Assembly (NCBI GenBank): GCA_016929205.1
Contig: JAFGJF010000470.1
Span: 1 to 7,000, forward strand
DNA: 7,000 nt
DNA from: Anaerolineae bacterium
Lineage (GTDB): Bacteria > Chloroflexota > Anaerolineae > JAFGEY01
Direction: 5' to 3'
A program made the position numbers and the translations under genes. Positions within the stretch are counted from its first letter, which is position 1; every line of letters begins with the position of its first letter. Of this stretch, positions 6,080 to 7,000 are shown piece by piece. Under the pieces are notes generated by a model that was given only the letters and a program-made list of their open reading frames with translations, was not told where the DNA came from and ran no database searches.

Positions 6080-6493
6080 ATGAGCAACGCACAAGTGAAT
6101 GACTTGGCTGCCAAGCTCGATAGCATACAGGAAGCCATTACACGACTGGAGGCCCGGGTAAACGAAATCAGCACACGCGAACCGGGCCAGATTCGCACAG
6201 ATCACCCGTACATCGTCCGTGTACAGGGTGTATGCGGTGGGCGTCCCGTGATTGAGGGAACACGTCTGTCTGTCAAATTGATTGCCGGCTGGGCAAGAAT
6301 GGGATTAACACCGGAAGAGATTGCGGGACAGTATCCAGAGGTCTCTATTGAACAAGTCAGCGACGCTTTAGCCTATCGCGACCATCACCCGGAAGAGATT
6401 GAAGCCGAGTTTGTACAAGAGCGACGTTATGCTGAAACTGAAATCCCTCGACTCCAGGCTATGATTGCCGAACGACGCGCACAAAACGAATGA
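6080..6493 (+). CDS. DUF433 antitoxin (VapB45-like)
   Basis: This 137-aa protein is the antitoxin of a type II toxin-antitoxin pair. Residues 42-110 carry the DUF433 pattern: HPYIVRVQGVCGGRPVIEGTR (42-62), then LTPEEIAGQYPEVSIEQVSDAL (76-97), a winged-helix-like segment expected to bind DNA. Residues 1-33 form a likely helix or coiled coil (LAAKLDSIQEAITRLEARVNEI), an N-terminal addition to the usual short DUF433 protein. The charged C-terminal helix (about 105-137) probably contacts the toxin. The start is supported by GAGG at 6070-6073, 6 nt upstream. Its stop overlaps the toxin start as ATGA, the usual antitoxin-first order. It probably represses its own promoter at 5861-5898. Confidence 0.85.
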   Translation: MSNAQVNDLAAKLDSIQEAITRLEARVNEISTREPGQIRTDHPYIVRVQGVCGGRPVIEGTRLSVKLIAGWARMGLTPEEIAGQYPEVSIEQVSDALAYRDHHPEEIEAEFVQERRYAETEIPRLQAMIAERRAQNE

Positions 6494-6867
6494 TGTCAGA
6501 GCCCAAGCTGTTTATTCGTCTCTATCTGGATGCCGACGTGGATGTCAAGTTGGCAGCCAACTTGCGCGATGCCGGCTATGATTGCGTGTCAGCTCGCGAG
6601 GTCGGTAATGCTGCCTTGGACGATGAAACCCAAATGGTTTATGCCGCCAGCGAAGGACGCGTGCTTTTCACTCACAACATCCAGGATTTTGTACCGATCT
6701 TTGAGCATTGGTGGTTTGCTAACCTAGATCACCCTGGCATGATCGTCTCTCAGCAAATCCCTCTTGGAGAACTCCAACGACGCATTGTGCGTTTACTTGA
6801 TACACTTTCGGCTGATGAAATGAAAAACAATCTCCGCAACCTGGCCGAATTTGCCGCAAGATCTTGA
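6490..6867 (+). CDS. DUF5615 PIN-like toxin (VapC45-like ribonuclease)
   Basis: This 125-aa protein matches the DUF5615 PIN-like family, whose members are predicted metal-dependent RNases that act as toxins paired with DUF433 antitoxins, as in the mycobacterial VapBC45 pair. Acidic residues expected at the active site are visible: D14 and D16 in LYLDADVD, D44-E46 in DDET and D66 in the IQDF block. Other family blocks are SAREVGN (34-40), GRVLFTHNIQDF (56-67), PGMIVSQQ (82-89) and GELQRRIVRLLDTLSADEM (93-111). All key positions look intact, so the toxin is probably functional. The start ATG at 6490 overlaps the antitoxin stop; a second ATG at 6493 is equally possible and would shorten the protein by one residue. 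The cellular RNA target cannot be read from the sequence. Confidence 0.85.
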   Translation: MMSEPKLFIRLYLDADVDVKLAANLRDAGYDCVSAREVGNAALDDETQMVYAASEGRVLFTHNIQDFVPIFEHWWFANLDHPGMIVSQQIPLGELQRRIVRLLDTLSADEMKNNLRNLAEFAARS

Positions 6868-6926
6868 TCAACGGACAATCCGAGTGCTCTCGCGTTAGTG
6901 TGCATTCGTCCGCAAGCTAAAAACAA

Positions 6927-7000
6927 TCACACACACGCCGTTGTCGCCACGACAACCGCCGTGTCCCGCTGCTTGAGCACCATCAAGTAGCGCCCCAGCA
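6927..7000 (-). CDS. Possible 3' end of a convergent gene (runs off right edge)
   Basis: On the minus strand one frame enters from the right edge and ends at TGA 6929-6927, giving 23 residues (LGRYLMVLKQRDTAVVVATTACV). Its composition is protein-like and its orientation would be convergent with the toxin gene. At this length chance cannot be excluded. No family can be named. Confidence 0.3.
   Translation of the reverse strand, partial: LGRYLMVLKQRDTAVVVATTACV
6940..6956. repeat. Perfect hairpin, GTTGTCG/CGACAAC
   Basis: A perfect 7-bp inverted repeat (6940-6946 and 6950-6956) with a 3-nt loop lies about 70 bp after the toxin stop. There is no T-run on either side, so it is at most a weak terminator. 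If the edge gene on the minus strand is real, the palindrome lies inside its last codons and may simply reflect valine and threonine codons. Confidence 0.35.

Overview
The window looks like chromosomal DNA from a GC-rich environmental bacterium. The gene mix would fit Chloroflexota (Anaerolineae-like) or a similar lineage: a cytoplasmic-type S1 sulfatase, a kinase-GrpB fusion, a two-subunit aconitase X and a DUF433/DUF5615 toxin-antitoxin pair. This assignment is a guess from gene content. There is no rRNA, tRNA, CRISPR array, phage gene or transposase.

Left part (1-3797), all on the minus strand. Reading leftward from a divergent promoter region, the order is: a 247-aa conserved protein of unknown function (3797-3054), a P-loop kinase fused to a GrpB/UPF0157 domain (3045-2005), a short gap holding two different short-period repeat arrays (1935-1970 and 2007-2044), an S1-family sulfatase with a complete active site (1913-510), and an unrecognised helical protein that runs off the left edge (491-1). 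The first two genes are 8 nt apart and probably form one operon. The sulfatase and the edge gene are 18 nt apart and probably form another. The right-hand repeat array supplies the last 12 codons of the kinase-GrpB protein.

Middle (3798-5834). A 379-bp divergent intergenic region carries a sigma70-like promoter on each strand and several inverted repeats. Rightward lies a translationally coupled pair for the large (catalytic) and small (swivel) subunits of aconitase X. This enzyme family includes cis-3-hydroxy-L-proline dehydratases (mostly bacterial) and mevalonate-5-phosphate dehydratase (archaeal). Nothing else in the window decides the substrate.

Right part (5835-7000). A promoter with an extended -10 sits inside a perfect 7-bp inverted repeat. 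It is followed by about 180 nt of non-coding leader with several possible stems, then by a VapBC45-like toxin-antitoxin operon (DUF433 antitoxin, DUF5615 PIN-like toxin, overlapping as ATGA). This segment looks more AT-rich than the aconitase X genes and may be acquired. The last ~130 bases may hold the 3' end of a convergent minus-strand gene.

No clearly new multi-gene defence or mobile system is visible. The best leads are the structured leader and operator in front of the toxin-antitoxin pair, the kinase-GrpB fusion coupled to a conserved unknown protein, and the repeat-encoded protein tail.
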